Below are positions 36,081 to 49,600 of a stretch of 64,000 nt of DNA, piece after piece. Position 1 is the first letter of the stretch, and each line of letters begins with the position of its first letter. The notes under the pieces were generated by a model. That model ran no database searches, had not been told where the DNA came from, and saw only the letters and a list, made by a program, of their open reading frames with translations. The stretch covers positions 1,550,001-1,614,000 of the forward strand of contig CM018686.1 of the NCBI GenBank assembly GCA_009363875.1, read 5' to 3'. The stretch comes from Mikania micrantha (Eukaryota; Streptophyta; Magnoliopsida; Asterales; Asteraceae). The position numbers and the translations under genes are program-made.

Positions 36081-36994
36081 ATTTTTCTGGTGATAATTTT
36101 GATGTTAAAAATGTGGTTATCGAACTTGTTTTTATTGTTTTGAAGTGTTTTGAATCTCTTTCAAACATACATATACATGAAAATTACATTAAATACATAA
36201 ATAAACATGAAAATATGATTCAAACACATGAAAATATGCTTTGGATATATGAAAATACATGAAAAACATATGAAAAATAGATGAAAATATACATATGTGT
36301 TTTTCTTTAAGCTTTTATAAATTTCGTAACTACGCTAAATATATTTAAAAATTTGGAATGTAAATTATGTGTTTTTTGTAAAATAATTTAATATATATAA
36401 TATATACAAATGTTTAAAAAAAATTAGGCCTCGCTAAAAAAATGGACCCTGTGCTTTAAGACCTCACTGACAAGAATGTAGAGGGTACATGGTTGACTCA
36501 ATACAAGGGCAAACCGGGTCGCTGTCCTAGGCCCAACTTTTTGAGTGGCCTAATTTTTTTTTTATATAAAAAATTATACCCATTAAATTTAATTAAGTCT
36601 AGTATCCAAACAAAAAAATTAAGACTATCGATTAAGTCTTGTTAAAAAAATTATATAATATATAATTCGTTTGAGCCTAAGTGCTTTTTCCTTCTTGTCC
36701 TCACTTAAATTTTCAGAACCCGTTTTGATAGGGGATATAGAAAATCATAAAAAAGGTGCATTATGAATAAGAATAGAGAAAATTGTGCAGCAATGATCTT
36801 AGTATAAAGAAGCAAACCTGTAATTGGGAGGTCAGTGCGTGTTTTAAATTGAAAGAAATGGCTCTCATTTGTTACCAGTGACATGCATTTGAATATTATT
36901 TTTCTCATAATACTAAATATAAATATATATTTTGCTTTTTGGTTGACCCAAAACGATATGCAACATTATCTTGTTGGGATGATTTTACTCTAAA
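36081..36994. other. AT-rich intergenic sequence
   Basis: No gene is recognised. The phrase GGCCCAACTTTTTGAGTGGCC (36530-36551) and a nearby GCCTCGCTAAAAAAATGGACC look like pieces of an old DNA transposon, but I cannot assign them. Confidence 0.35.
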
Positions 36995-37821
36995 TCTTTC
37001 TATTATAATAAACAAAAATCATTTTGACACATGTCACATTCTCATGTTTTAATGACCCCTTGTCACATTTTTACCATCTTATTTAATTATCTCTCATATT
37101 AAATAACTATATTATCTATCTTATTAAATAATTATAATATTAGTGAATAATTATATTATGTCTTTTTTCATACTAGATATTAGTTTTTGATGTATTAAAA
37201 ATCAAATATTTTCATTAAAAGAAAACTTTAAAACACGTTTATAATAATTTCTAAAAATCAATTTTTTTTAGAAAAAGAAATTTTTTAAGTTAACATTGTT
37301 ATAAAATATAAGTTTTATAAAGAACAAGTTTTCTTAATAAAAACATTTTTTTAAAAATGAAGTATATTTTAACTTAAGTTTTAAATAACATGATTTTTAT
37401 AAACGATTGATGTTATCTTAAAAAAACGTTTAAAAATATTTTCTTCTAAAAACCCAAAAGTAAAATAAATATAATAGGAAAAAATGAAATTTTTGTTCTT
37501 TATGTTTAATGATATTTTCAAATGAGTCTTTTAACTTTAATAATTAAATAAAATTGCTTACTATATTCTTGATTTGCAACAGTTAGTTTTTAAATTTTAA
37601 ACAATAAGATCAGTTAAATAAAAAATCTTTCTTGTTAGAAATCAAAAAAGTGAAGTACATTTCTTTAGTTATAGAAAATTTTAAATATTGTTTTATTACT
37701 TAAAATAAATATTAATACGTAATTTAATCAATGTCTATCAAAATATTACCGTATAATTTTTAAATTTTTATAACTATTTATTTAATATTTTTATGTAATC
37801 CGTGTAATACACGGGTAATAA

Positions 37822-40800
37822 TGTCACACCCCGAGCCGGCAGGGTTGGATCGGAGTCCCCGTCGGGCGGAAGGTTCCCGGGGCGCGATATCGTGAGTGAT
37901 AATCGAAGTGATCAGATTGTTTACATTGCACATGATATGACTGAGAAATGCTACTAGAATAGAATTACAAAGTTAAATTACATCCGAATCGTTCATAATT
38001 TAACAATGTAAATCTATCATAACATCATAAATTTTCTATCTTGTATTTACACAAGATACACAAAATAATTTGTATAATGATGTCTTCAAAAGTATGCAGG
38101 TCCAAAATACTAAGTCTTCTATCTGAAGCCCTAGTCCAAAAGAAATGACTTCTTAATTGACCTGTTCATCACCTGAGAAGTCATGCAAAATAAAAGTCAA
38201 CACATGGTTGGTGAGTTCATATAGTTTTAGTAATTGAAAATGATTTGAAAACATCCTTTGGTAAAGACCCTAACCTCATTAACACCACATGTAATATCTA
38301 CATCGGTATGCTTATATATAGGGCATATGTAAGGGACAAGCCCTAGCCAGCATCCCACCACATACTAATATGCATATGACACTGCTGTTAATGATAATTA
38401 AGCATTTTTACCCTTAACACAATCCCATAAGTTCTTCTGTTTATTGTCCCTGTCATTACAACCATTTGAAATCCATGTTGATTTCACAAGTTCATCACAC
38501 ATAATGATCAACCACAGTAATTGTATAAGCAGTTATAAATGCTTAATTATATAAATAAATAAACATTTAATAAAATCTAAGTCCTATTGATTAGGGCCTT
38601 TGGTCATACTCGAGTAGACTAGTCTGTCAATCTAGGTACTTAGTAGTTAGGAAATCTGTAAATATCCTCAAACATACGACCTACAAGTCAAACAGTCTAG
38701 CTAGGACTTCTTGAAATGCAGGATTTTATGTTTCGTCTGTTTTTGGCGTATGTTATCTCTGATATTTCCCAGGCCTTCCCTTGAAAATGATTTATTGATT
38801 CGTCTGATTCTGTTACAAGATGTACTTGATTCGTTGATCATAGAATACTAGATTCATTGATCAAATTGTACACTTGATTCATTGTTCAACAAACACTTGA
38901 TTTGTAGAACATTGAATATTGTCTTTGCAAAGATTGTTTCGTTTGATTTGTTTGAACTCCCACACTTGTTTCGTCAAAATGTTTCGTATGATTCGTTGAT
39001 CTCACCCACTTGATTTGTCAAAACGTTCCATTTGATTCGTTGAAAACACCCATTTGATCCGTCAAAATGTTTCGTTTGATCCCTTGAACTCACACACTTG
39101 GTTTGTCAAAATGTCTAGTTTGATTCGTTTGAAATGTTTTGATTTGTTGAAATGTTTAGTTTAACTTGATTATTCACTTAATTTATAAGTAAATCAGTTA
39201 GTAAACCTGCATAAAATCTTCCTAGACATGATCTAGGATAACATTTATATATATGTAAAACATATAAATTTAAAAGCATTTAAGTAAACAATTTAAATAA
39301 ACAGTTTACGCATGCTTCTCAGCCCCGCGTTTTAAAACAAAAATGTTTAGAAAAGGGGCAATGAACTCACCTGTGCTGCTATGAAATTGATTTACACAAA
39401 TGCGCCCTCTTGTTTGTCGCTAGGTTTCTTCAGTTCCTGAGTTATTTTAATAAAATTCGAATACAATAAGTACGCGTAGTAGTCGTTGTGCCTAAGGTTT
39501 GGGTCTTGTTGTGTGTGCAACTAAGTGTCTTAGTACTAGGTGTATCTAAGATTTAATCTATCCTAGTTACCCTTTTAGATCCCAATCCCATGTTGAGTTA
39601 CAATACTTACTTTTAAATTTTAGAAAATTTCTGCAGCGTTTCCTTTGTTTTTAGAGCAAATCCAGACAATTATATTGTCTATTTTACAACAAAATCCCAA
39701 TTGATGATATTACATTTACTTTTATAACTAACTAAATTTAAAAGAACCAATGACAATTATCAATTTATATTAACCAAGATTTTAATTGAAAACATTCACA
39801 CATTTCCCATTCTATATTAAAAACATCATCATTTTAAATTAAATTACTCGTTTAACATTTGATGGACTTAATCAAGTCCTATTGGGCCCATTTAAGCCCA
39901 ATTGACAATACTTGATTTCTAATTGATTTAACAACTTCTTTTAATGAAATCTCATTACTTGAATTCTATAATGTTGAACATGTGATGGACTTAATTACAA
40001 CCCATTGGATCCACTTAAGTCCATTGATAGTCCTTGATTGTCCCACTTAAGTCATTTAGATTCACAAGATTCCAACATCATTTATCCACATTCTATGTTA
40101 TTCCCATGCAATCCCATGCATGCAACTTATATGATAATTTCTCATGAAAAACCTAGATTATTGATCAACTATTCATGTATTATGTTCCTCACACTAGTTA
40201 TAGGAAAGATAAGCCTCATATTAGCCGAATTAAGCAAACCAAGGTTTCGGATCCTGGTTAGGGCAGCGAACCTATTGCCCTAAACCTTAGGTTCGGCTAC
40301 ATCTAAGAAGGGTAGGGTTCGTAGCCTTGTATACAGGTTCGTGAGAGATAATGGGTTCGTCATGCAAAGGCTCGTGAGTCCTAGGTCCGTGATGCTATGG
40401 TTCGGCCAAGGACGGTTCGCAGCTGAGTTTGATCTGAAGGTTCGGTTCACCTATTTCTGTTACTAGGTTCGTGTAAGGTTCGCGATCTGCATGGCCAGGG
40501 TTCGGCCATGCAAGGTTCGTTGCTGCACCATTCACAGGTTCGTTGCAGTTGACCTATAGTTCGGCTGACAGACTGAGTACAGCTGCCAGGTTCGTTGCAG
40601 TGACCATGCAGGGTTCGGCTGCATCATGTGGGTTCGTGTAGGGTTCGGCTAGCGAACCTGTGTCATCAACCAGCTCCTTAGCCCCACGAACCTGCAACTT
40701 CTTTCCTGTTTTAGCTCAAATCTGTTACAACTCAGATCCTACCCTCTTTCTAGTTGATTACTTGAGTTACCTAAGTGTTTTATAGTGTGTAAAATGGCTA

Positions 40801-41753
40801 CAACATCAATAAAACCCTAAGGGTCGTAATATACTATAAAACCGAATTTAAAGTGGTTATTTACCTCCAATTTTGTGGATGCAAACACAAATAAGTTGTA
40901 CTTCCTTGATCTACGCATCAAGAGGAACGTATTGCTTCTGAGAACACTCGAATCCACTGAGAAATGGCTAAGATCTTGTAGAGAGAAGTTGAGAGAACAA
41001 TCCTTGTAGAGAGAGAAAGGAGGTAGACGAAAATGAGAGTGGGATTGGGTATTGGTGGTGGTTGTTGGAGCCTTAATGGCTCATTAAATGTTTAGGAAAA
41101 TACCCGGTTGCTCGGTCTCGTTCGGTTTCGCGTAAAGTACTGGTTCGCGTAGTTTTCGCGACGAAACGACACGATTATAAAATTAGAATTCATTTAATAT
41201 TTATAGGTTGTGATTCCTAATAAATTAACTACTATCGTTTTATTTATTTAATTTTAAAATATTTAAGTTACTGTTTAAATCGAAATGTACGGTTGTCGCG
41301 CGTATTCGTTCGAATCGTCACTCGTACGAACACGACGATAACTATACTTTTCAATCTTGTTTTCTAATTATAGAATATCGTTCAGAACATTAAACTTTCA
41401 GATTTTTTCGTACAGATCGTCACCTATACGAATAACCCGTCGGTTTAGCTTTCACATAGCAATATTCGTGTGTTTAGTTCTTTAAAGTCTCACATACGTG
41501 TATACATAATAAATCCTAAACAAATAACCCTATGGTGGTTCTGTGTTACCAGATAATTATCTGACTCAAGAACCACTGTTCTGAACTGTGTTTCTGTTAA
41601 ATGTTTCTGAATTTGTTCCATGACACACAAACAGATAATGACAACTGATATGAATATGAATTGTACTGAAATGTATTTGATTTGTACCTGTTAACTGTTC
41701 ATGCTACTGTTTAAGATCATTGTTCCGATGACGGTTCCGGCACTGATGTTACA
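37822..41753 (-). repeat. 3' LTR (3932 bp) of the recent Tekay element
   Basis: TGTCACACCCC...TGTTACA on the plus strand. It differs from the LTR at 46629 mainly by an 18-bp stretch near 39128-39150 (TTTGATTTGTTGAAATG phrase) that is missing there. It contains degenerate CAAAATGTTTCGTTTGATTCG units (about 38940-39150, four copies) and a GGTTCG array at 40290-40690. The ORF at 40038-40283 is repeated exactly in the other LTR (48828-49073) and has no domain, so it is not called a gene. Confidence 0.93.
40240..40700. repeat. GGTTCG motif array in the LTR
   Basis: About eighteen GGTTCG or close variants in some 450 bp, mostly followed by G or T (GGTTCGG, GGTTCGT), irregularly spaced. The same array lies at 49040-49505 in the other LTR. 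In element orientation the word reads CGAACC. Confidence 0.7.
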
Positions 41754-41766
41754 GTCTCCCCTTGTT
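41754..41766 (-). other. Polypurine tract of the recent Tekay element
   Basis: AACAAGGGGAGAC on the minus strand directly precedes the 3' LTR start TGTAACATC. It is the plus-strand primer site for reverse transcription. Confidence 0.85.
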
Positions 41767-41787
41767 AGAGAAATTTTGTCCCGAAAT

Positions 41788-44700
41788 TTAAGAGTTATTA
41801 TCAGGTATAGCTTCCTCTTCAAACAGCTGGGGATACTTTAACTTCATGTGATCTTCACGTTCCCAAGTGAACTCGGGCCCGCATCTTGAATTCCATCGAA
41901 CCTTTACAATAGGAATATGGCTTCGCCTCAGTTGTTTAACCTTGCGATCCATAATCTCCAAAGGTTCTTCAATGAAATGTAACTATTCATCGACTTGAAT
42001 CTCTTCTATTGGAATGACTAGAGACTCCTCAGCAAGGCATTTCTTTAGATTTGAGACGTGAAACACGTCATCCACACCACTGAGTTCATCTGGTAACCTC
42101 AGTCGATAAGCTACAGGACCTATACGTTCGATGATCTCGAACGGTCCCACGTATCATGGTGCTAATTTGCCTTTCTTTCCAAAGAGTACAACGCCTTTCC
42201 ATGGGGATGCCTTCAACATGACTCAGTCTCCCACTTGGAATTCCAACGGCTTATGCCGTTTGTCAGCGTAGCTCTTTTGTCTGCTCCTTGTTGCTTGTAG
42301 TCTTCTCTGAATCTGAGCTATCTTGTCAGTGGTTTCTTGAATAAGTTCTGGTTCAGTTATTCGATTATCTCCAATTTCAGTCCAACAGATCGGTGATCGA
42401 CATTTCCGGCCATAAAGAGCCTCGAATGATGCACATCCGATACTGCTGTGATAACTGTTATTGTAGGAGAACTCAATCAGTGGCAAATGGGAGTCCCAAT
42501 TCCCACCAAAGTCCAATACACAGGTTCTTAACATGTCCTCTAGAGTTTGAATAGTACGTTCGCTTTGACCATCCGTTTGTGGGTGGTAAGCTGTACTCAG
42601 ATTTAACTGTGTCCCTAGAGACTTTTGCAGTGACTGCCAAAACCTGGATGTGAATCTGCTATCTCGATCAGAAATAATAGACAATGGCACACCGTGGCGT
42701 ACCACTATCTCGTTGATGTATAATCTTGCCAGTTTATCCATGGTGAAGTTCTCACGCATGGGCAAGAAATTAGCAGATTTTGTCAAACGGTCAATGATCA
42801 CCCAAATTGTATCGTGACCATTGGAAGTGCGGGGTAGCTTGGTAATGAAATCCATAGCTATTTGTTCCCACTTCCAGAGCGGAATCTCAGGCTGTTCCAG
42901 TAACCCAGACGGTCTCTGGTGTTCCGCCTTTACCTTCGCACACGTTAGACATTGACCGACGTATTCAGCTATGTCTTTCTTCATTCCAGGCCACCAATAA
43001 AATCCACGCAGGTCTTGGTACATCTTATCAGCACCCGGATGAACAGAGTATTTAGTCTTGTGTGCCTCATCGAAGATAAGTTTCCTCAATTCCTCTACCG
43101 CTGGGATCCATATACGTTCCCGGTAGTAGATCATTCCATCAGGCTTTGTGTCGAATTGTTTCTCTGCTCCGCAATCAAGTTCCTTCTTCAAATTTCCTCG
43201 GTCAAGGGATTCTTGTTGTGCCTGAATAATCCTGTCACTTAAACTGGTCTGCACGGTTATCCCCATCGCTCTAACACGTAGGGGTTTAACCCGTTCCTTC
43301 CGGCTCAAGGCGTCAGCTACAACATTCGCCTTTCCCGGATGGTACTTGATCACACAATCGTAGTCATTCAAAAGTTCAACCCAACGGCGTTGTCGCATGT
43401 TGAGCTCCTTCTGATCAAAGATGTGCTGCAGACTTTTGTGATCTGTGAATATGGTACACTTGTGCCATATAAGTAATGTCTCCAAATCTTCAATGCGAAG
43501 ATTATAGCTCATAGTTCAAGATCATGAGTAGTGTAATTCTTCTCATGAACTTTTAACTGTCTTGAAGCATAAGCTATGACTTTGTCCCGTTGCATTAGTA
43601 CACAACCGAGTCCCTGATGGGAGGCATCACAGTATACAACAAAGTCATCGCATCCTTCTTGAAGAGATATGATTGGAGCATCACATAATTTCTGTTTCAA
43701 GGTCTGAAAAGCATCTTCTTGTTTCTGCTCCCAGACAAACGGTTCACTCTTCTGGGTTAGCTTAGTGAGAGGCAAAGCTATTTTAGAAAAGTTTGAGATA
43801 AACCTCCTATAATAACCTGCCAATCCCAGAAAAGACCGTATTTCCGTTGGTGTCTTCGGAGTGTCCCAATTCTTTATCGCCTCGATCTTGGCCGGATCTA
43901 CATGAATTCCCTCGCTGTTGACTACATGACCCAAAAATTGAACTTCTCTTAGCCAGAATTCACATTTGGAGAATTTGGCATAGAGTTTCTTTTCCTTCAA
44001 CAGCTCCAATATCTTTCTGAGGTGTTGCTCATGTTCTGTTTTGGTCTTGGAATAAATCAGTATGTCATCAATAAAGACAATGACAAACTGATCCAAGTAC
44101 GGCTTGCACACTCGGTTCATGAGGTCCATGAAAACCGCTGGTGCATTTGTCAATCCGAAGGGCATCACCAAAAATTCATAGTGCCCGTATCTTGTTCGGA
44201 AGGACGTTTTCGGTATGTCTTCATCTTGAACTCTCAGTTGATGATATCCGGACCGTAAGTCAATCTTGGAAAAGTATTGAGCTCCTTGCAGTTGGTCAAA
44301 CAGATCATCAATCCTCGGCAATGGATACCGATTCTTGATGGTCAGTTTGTTCAGTTCCCTGTAGTCTATGCACATTCTGAACGATCCGTCTTTCTTCTTC
44401 AGGAACAAGACCGGAGCTCCCCAAGGTGAGTAGCTCGGTCTAATAAAACCTTTATCCAATAACTCCTGTAACTGATTGGACAGTTCCTGCATTTCCGAAG
44501 GTGCTAACCTGCAAGGAGATTTAGCAACTGGGGTTGCTCCAGGAATTAAGTCAATACGAAACTCTACCGGTCGCACAGGTGGCAAACCTGGTAGGTCTTC
44601 AGGAAACACTTCGGGATATTCTTTCACCACCGGTACATCTTGAATCTTCTTCTTAACCTTCTCCTTTTCCACCACATGAGCCAAGAACGCCACGCACCGC

Positions 44701-46460
44701 TTCTGTAGACACTTAAGTGCCTTTATGCAAGAGATAATTTTGACACTTCGTTTTGCTTGATCCCCTTTAACTTCCAACACGCGATCACTCGACAATGGAA
44801 TTCGAAGCAGCTTTTCAGAACAGATGACTTCCACTCGGTTAGACGAAAGCCAATCCATTCCAACAATGATGTCGAAACTACCCAACTCCATCGGTATCAA
44901 ATCGATGGTGAATGTATGACCATTAAGTGTCAATGGGCAATTTCTATAAACTGTACTAACTGTGATCTGTTTCCCGTTAGCTACTTCTATAATGTAAGGG
45001 GAGTCTAACTGTTCCTCTATGGAATCTAGTTGGCATGCAAAATCGGCAGAGATAAAACTCTGATCCGCACCGGTATCAAATAGAACAGATGCATAAAAGT
45101 CATGTAAGAGAAACGTACCAGTGACCACATTTGGGTCCTGGCGTGCAGCTGGTGCTCCGATAGCGAAGGCTTGTCCACGTGGTGCTTGAACTGCTGGTTG
45201 TGCCTTCTTCGGGCAGTTCTTCGCAAAGTGGCCTTGTTCGCCACAGTTATAGCATCCGCCATGGTTCTGATTAGCTGGTGGGGGAAGAGCCAAAGCATCA
45301 TTGTTGACTGCTTGGTAAGGTGTCATCCGGCAGTACTGGACCCAATGGCCCTTTCTTCCACATCCCGTGCAATGCTTGCAGGGAGTGTCGGCAGTGTGAT
45401 GATACTGGCACTTGGCACACAGAGGAAACGTGCCGGTATAAGGTTTGCGGTTGGGGTTTTGTGGTGCTGCTGCTACTTGTTGTAGTGGTGTGGCCACCGT
45501 GTAGTTCTTGATGGTCTTCTGCTTCTTCTTCTAGTGATGGTGGGGTTTCTTGGAAGGCTCAGCTTTGTTCTTGCTGGGTTCAGCCTCTTTCTTTAAGACT
45601 CCAGAGGCCACCATGAGATCAGTGAGTTTCCCAGACAATCTCACTGCAGATTCGACAGTGGTAGGGTTGGCTGAAACAACCATGCCCTGAATGCAGGCGG
45701 GAAGTCCACCCACATATCTGTCTATTCTTTTCTCCAATGTTGGTACCATGTCAGGTACCAAGGCAACTAACTCGTGGTAACGAGTAGTGTAACCTATGTG
45801 ATCAGCCCCCTTCATCACATGGTTGGATAGTTCGACCTCTAACTTCTGCAGCTCATTCTTGGGGCAAAATTCTGTTCGCAACAATGCTTTGAAGTCTTCC
45901 CATGGCATTGCCATAGCCTCCTCTCTTCCTTGGGCGTTGATCTGACTATTCCACCAAGTCAGAGCCCGTTTGTTGAATGTTCCAGCTGAATAACGGACCT
46001 TGTGGTGTTCGGGGCAGCTGCGGAGGTCCAAGGTCGTCTCAATCTTCTCTATCCATTGGATTAATCCAACGGCGCCTTCAGACCCACTGAAGCTGGGTGG
46101 TTTACATCCTACAAAGGATTTGTAGGAGTAATAAGATGAATCTCCAGTATTTCCACTGGCTTCTCCTGATGTGTTGCCAGTGTTGAGGATTTCATTACGA
46201 AGACGAAGGAACATCTCCGGTATAGCTTCTTTTATCTGACTTGTCATCTGGCTACTCAGTAACGTCACCAGAGCAATTGTAGCAGGATCCAGAGTCGGTG
46301 TTGTGCCCGAACCAGATGCTTGGTTCATCAACGGAGGAGGGGGAGGAGGAGGTGGAGGAGGTGGTGGTGGAGAGTCATTTGGTGACGATGTGGAGGAATG
46401 TGGAGCCAAGTCTTGTGGTTGTACTGAGGAAAGCTGTCTTCTCGACGGCATTCTGATCAT
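41788..46460 (-). pseudogene. gag-pol of the recent Tekay element, inactivated
   Basis: ATG 46460 to TAA 41788-41790, about 1557 codons. Gag has a 13-Pro run and the gag domain; TAG at 45531-45533 stops it after KKPHHH. In the same frame follow CCHC knuckles, protease LFDTGADQSF (about 45060), RT FIDDILIYS (about 44060) and RNase H YCDASHQGLG (about 43620). TGA at 43509-43511 sits where Gly follows THDLEL. One base is missing near 43456. Integrase has MDFITKLP, SDRDSRFT and QTDGQSERT. Further stops are TGA 42223-42225, TGA 42154-42156 and TAG 41983-41985. The C-terminal chromodomain (VRWNSRCGPEFTWE) identifies the Tekay/Del clade. It is the closest relative here of the open frame at 1-2584. 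Confidence 0.92.
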
Positions 46461-46612
46461 AACCAATAAAGTTATCGGTTAGTGCAACGATCAATTATAG
46501 GAGACAGTATGCAAGTAATTTCCTAAATTCTGTTTTCTCTACATGCAGGGTCCCTAGGTTATAGTCTAGGCCAAACCATTTAAATAAGTGACCTATATTT
46601 CCCTATAACCAT

Positions 46613-46625
46613 GGCTCTGATACCA
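46613..46625 (-). other. Primer binding site (tRNA-iMet) of the recent Tekay element
   Basis: TGGTATCAGAGCC on the minus strand, 3 bases from the LTR at 46629. It is the same site as at 2735 and 20445. Confidence 0.92.
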
Positions 46626-46628
46626 ATC

Positions 46629-49600
46629 TGTCACACCCCGAGCCGGCAGGGTTGGATCGGAGTCCCCGTCGGGCGGAAGGTTCCCGGGGCGCGATATCGT
46701 GAGTGATAATCGAAGTGATCAGATTGTTTACATTGCACATGATATAACTTAGAAATGCTAAATAGAATAGAATTACAAAGTTAAATTACATCCGAATCGT
46801 TCATAATTTAACAATGTAAATCTATCATAACATCATAAATTTTCTATCTTGTATTTACGCAAGATACACAATATAATTTGTATAATGATGTCTTCAAAAG
46901 TATGCAGGTCCAAAATACTAAGTCTTCTATCTGAAGCCCTAGTCCAAAAGAAATGACTTCTTAATTGACCTGTTCATCACTTGAGAAGTCATGCAAAATA
47001 AAAGTCAACACATGGTTGGTGAGTTCATATAGTTTTAGTAATTGAAAATGATTTGAAAACCTCCTTTGGTAAAGACCCTAACCTCATTAACACCACATGT
47101 AATATCTACATCGGTATGCTTATATATAGGGCATATGTAAGGGACAAGCCCTAGCCAGCATCCCACCACATACTAATATGCATATGACACTGCTGTTAAT
47201 GATAATTAAGCATTTTTACCCTTAACACAATCCCATAAGTTCTTCTGTTTATTGTCCCTGTCATTACAACCATTTGAAATCCATGTTGATTTCACAAGTT
47301 CATCACACATAATGATCAACCACAGTAATTGTATAAACAGTTATAAATGCTTAATTATATAAATAAATAAACATTTAATAAAATCTAAGTCCTATTGATT
47401 AGGGCCTTTGGTCATACTCGAGTAGACTAGTCTGTCAATCTAGGTACTTAGTAGTTAGGAAATCTGTAAATATCCTCAAACATACGACCTACAAGTCAAA
47501 CAGTCTAGCTAGGACTTCTTGAAATGCAGGATTTTATGTTTCGTCTGTTTTTGGCGTATGTTATCTCTGATATTTCCCAGGCCTTCCCTTGAAAATGATT
47601 TATTGATTCGTCTGATTCTGTTACAAGATGTACTTGATTCGTTGATCATAGAATACTAGATTCATTGATCAAATTGTACACTTGATTCATTGTTCAACAA
47701 ACACTTGATTTGTAGAACATTGAATATTGTCTTTGCAAAGATTGTTTCGTTTGATTTGTTTGAACTCCCACACTTGTTTCGTCAAAATGTTTCGTATGAT
47801 TCGTTGATCTCACCCACTTGATTTGTCAAAATGTTCCATTTGATTCGTTGAAAACACCCATTTGATCCGTCAAAATGTTTCGTTTGATCCCTTGAACTCA
47901 CACACTTGGTTTGTCAAAATGTCTAGTTTGATTCGTTTGAAATGTTTAGTTTAACTTGATTATTCACTTAATTTATAAGTAAATCAGTTAGTAAACCTGC
48001 ATAAAATCTTCCTAGACATGATCTAGGATAACATTTATATATATGTAAAACATATAAATTTAAAAGCATTTAAGTAAACAATTTAAATAAACAGTTTACG
48101 CATGCTTCTCAGCCCCGCGTTTTAAAACAAAAATGTTTAGAAAAGGGGCAATGAACTCACCTGTGCTGCTATGAAATTGATTTACACAAATGCGCCCTCT
48201 TGTTTGTCGCTAGGTTTCTTCAGTTCCTGAGTTATTTTAATAAAATTCGAATACAATAAGTACGCGTAGTAGTCGTTGTGCCTAAGGTTTGGGTCTTGTT
48301 GTGTGTGCAACTAAGTGTCTTAGTACTAGGTGTATCTAAGATTTAATCTATCCTAGTTACCCTTTTAGATCCCAATCCCATGTTGAGTTACAATACTTAC
48401 TTTTAAATTTTAGAAAATTTCTGCAGCGTTTCCTTTGTTTTTAGAGCAAATCCAGACAATTATATTGTCTATTTTACAACAAAATCCCAATTGATGATAT
48501 TACATTTACTTTTATAACTAACTAAATTTAAAAGAACCAATGACAATTATCAATTTATATTAACCAAGATTTTAATTGAAAACATTCACACATTTCCCAT
48601 TCTATATTAAAAACATCATCATTTTAAATTAAATTACTCGTTTAACATTTGATGGACTTAATCAAGTCCTATTGGGCCCATTTAAGCCCAATTGACAATA
48701 CTTGATTTCTAATTGATTTAACAACTTCTTTTAATGAAATCTCATTACTTGAATTCTATAATGTTGAACATGTGATGGACTTAATTACAACCCATTGGAT
48801 CCACTTAAGTCCATTGATAGTCCTTGATTGTCCCACTTAAGTCATTTAGATTCACAAGATTCCAACATCATTTATCCACATTCTATGTTATTCCCATGCA
48901 ATCCCATGCATGCAACTTATATGATAATTTCTCATGAAAAACCTAGATTATTGATCAACTATTCATGTATTATGTTCCTCACACTAGTTATAGGAAAGAT
49001 AAGCCTCATATTAGCCGAATTAAGCAAACCAAGGTTTCGGATCCTGGTTAGGGCAGCGAACCTATTGCCCTAAACCTTAGGTTCGGCTACATCTAAGAAG
49101 GGTAGGGTTCGTAGCCTTGTATACAGGTTCGTGAGAGATAATGGGTTCGTCATGCAAAGGCTCGTGAGTCCTAGGTCCGTGATGCTATGGTTCGGCCAAG
49201 GACGGTTCGCAGCTGAGTTTGATCTGAAGGTTCGGTTCACCTATTTCTGTTACTAGGTTCGTGTAAGGTTCGCGATCTGCATGGCCAGGGTTCGGCCATG
49301 CAAGGTTCGTTGCTGCACCATTCACAGGTTCGTTGCAGTTGACCTATAGTTCGGCTGACAGACTGAGTACAGCTGCCAGGTTCGTTGCAGTGACCATGCA
49401 GGGTTCGGCTGCATCATGTGGGTTCGTGTAGGGTTCGGCTAGCGAACCTGTGTCATCAACCAGCTCCTTAGCCCCACGAACCTGCAACTTCTTTCCTGTT
49501 TTAGCTCAAATCTGTTACAACTCAGATCCTACCCTCTTTTGTAGTTGATTACTTGAGTTACCTAAGTGTTTTATAGTGTGTAAAATGGCTACAACATCAA

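Noticed and set aside
38940..39150. CRISPR-like array of CAAAATGTTTCGTTTGATTCG units
   Set aside because: The units are degenerate, directly adjacent, inside an LTR of a plant retrotransposon and repeated in the partner LTR. There are no unique spacers of constant length.
40038..40283. 81-codon ORF, present identically at 48828-49073
   Set aside because: The identity comes from the duplicated LTR. No domain, no conservation in the related LTRs at 2751 and 21080, and it leads into the GGTTCG array.
45531..45533. Programmed stop read-through between gag and pol in the recent Tekay element
   Set aside because: The related open frame at 1-2584 has no stop there, and this copy has four other stops, so it is more likely a nonsense mutation.
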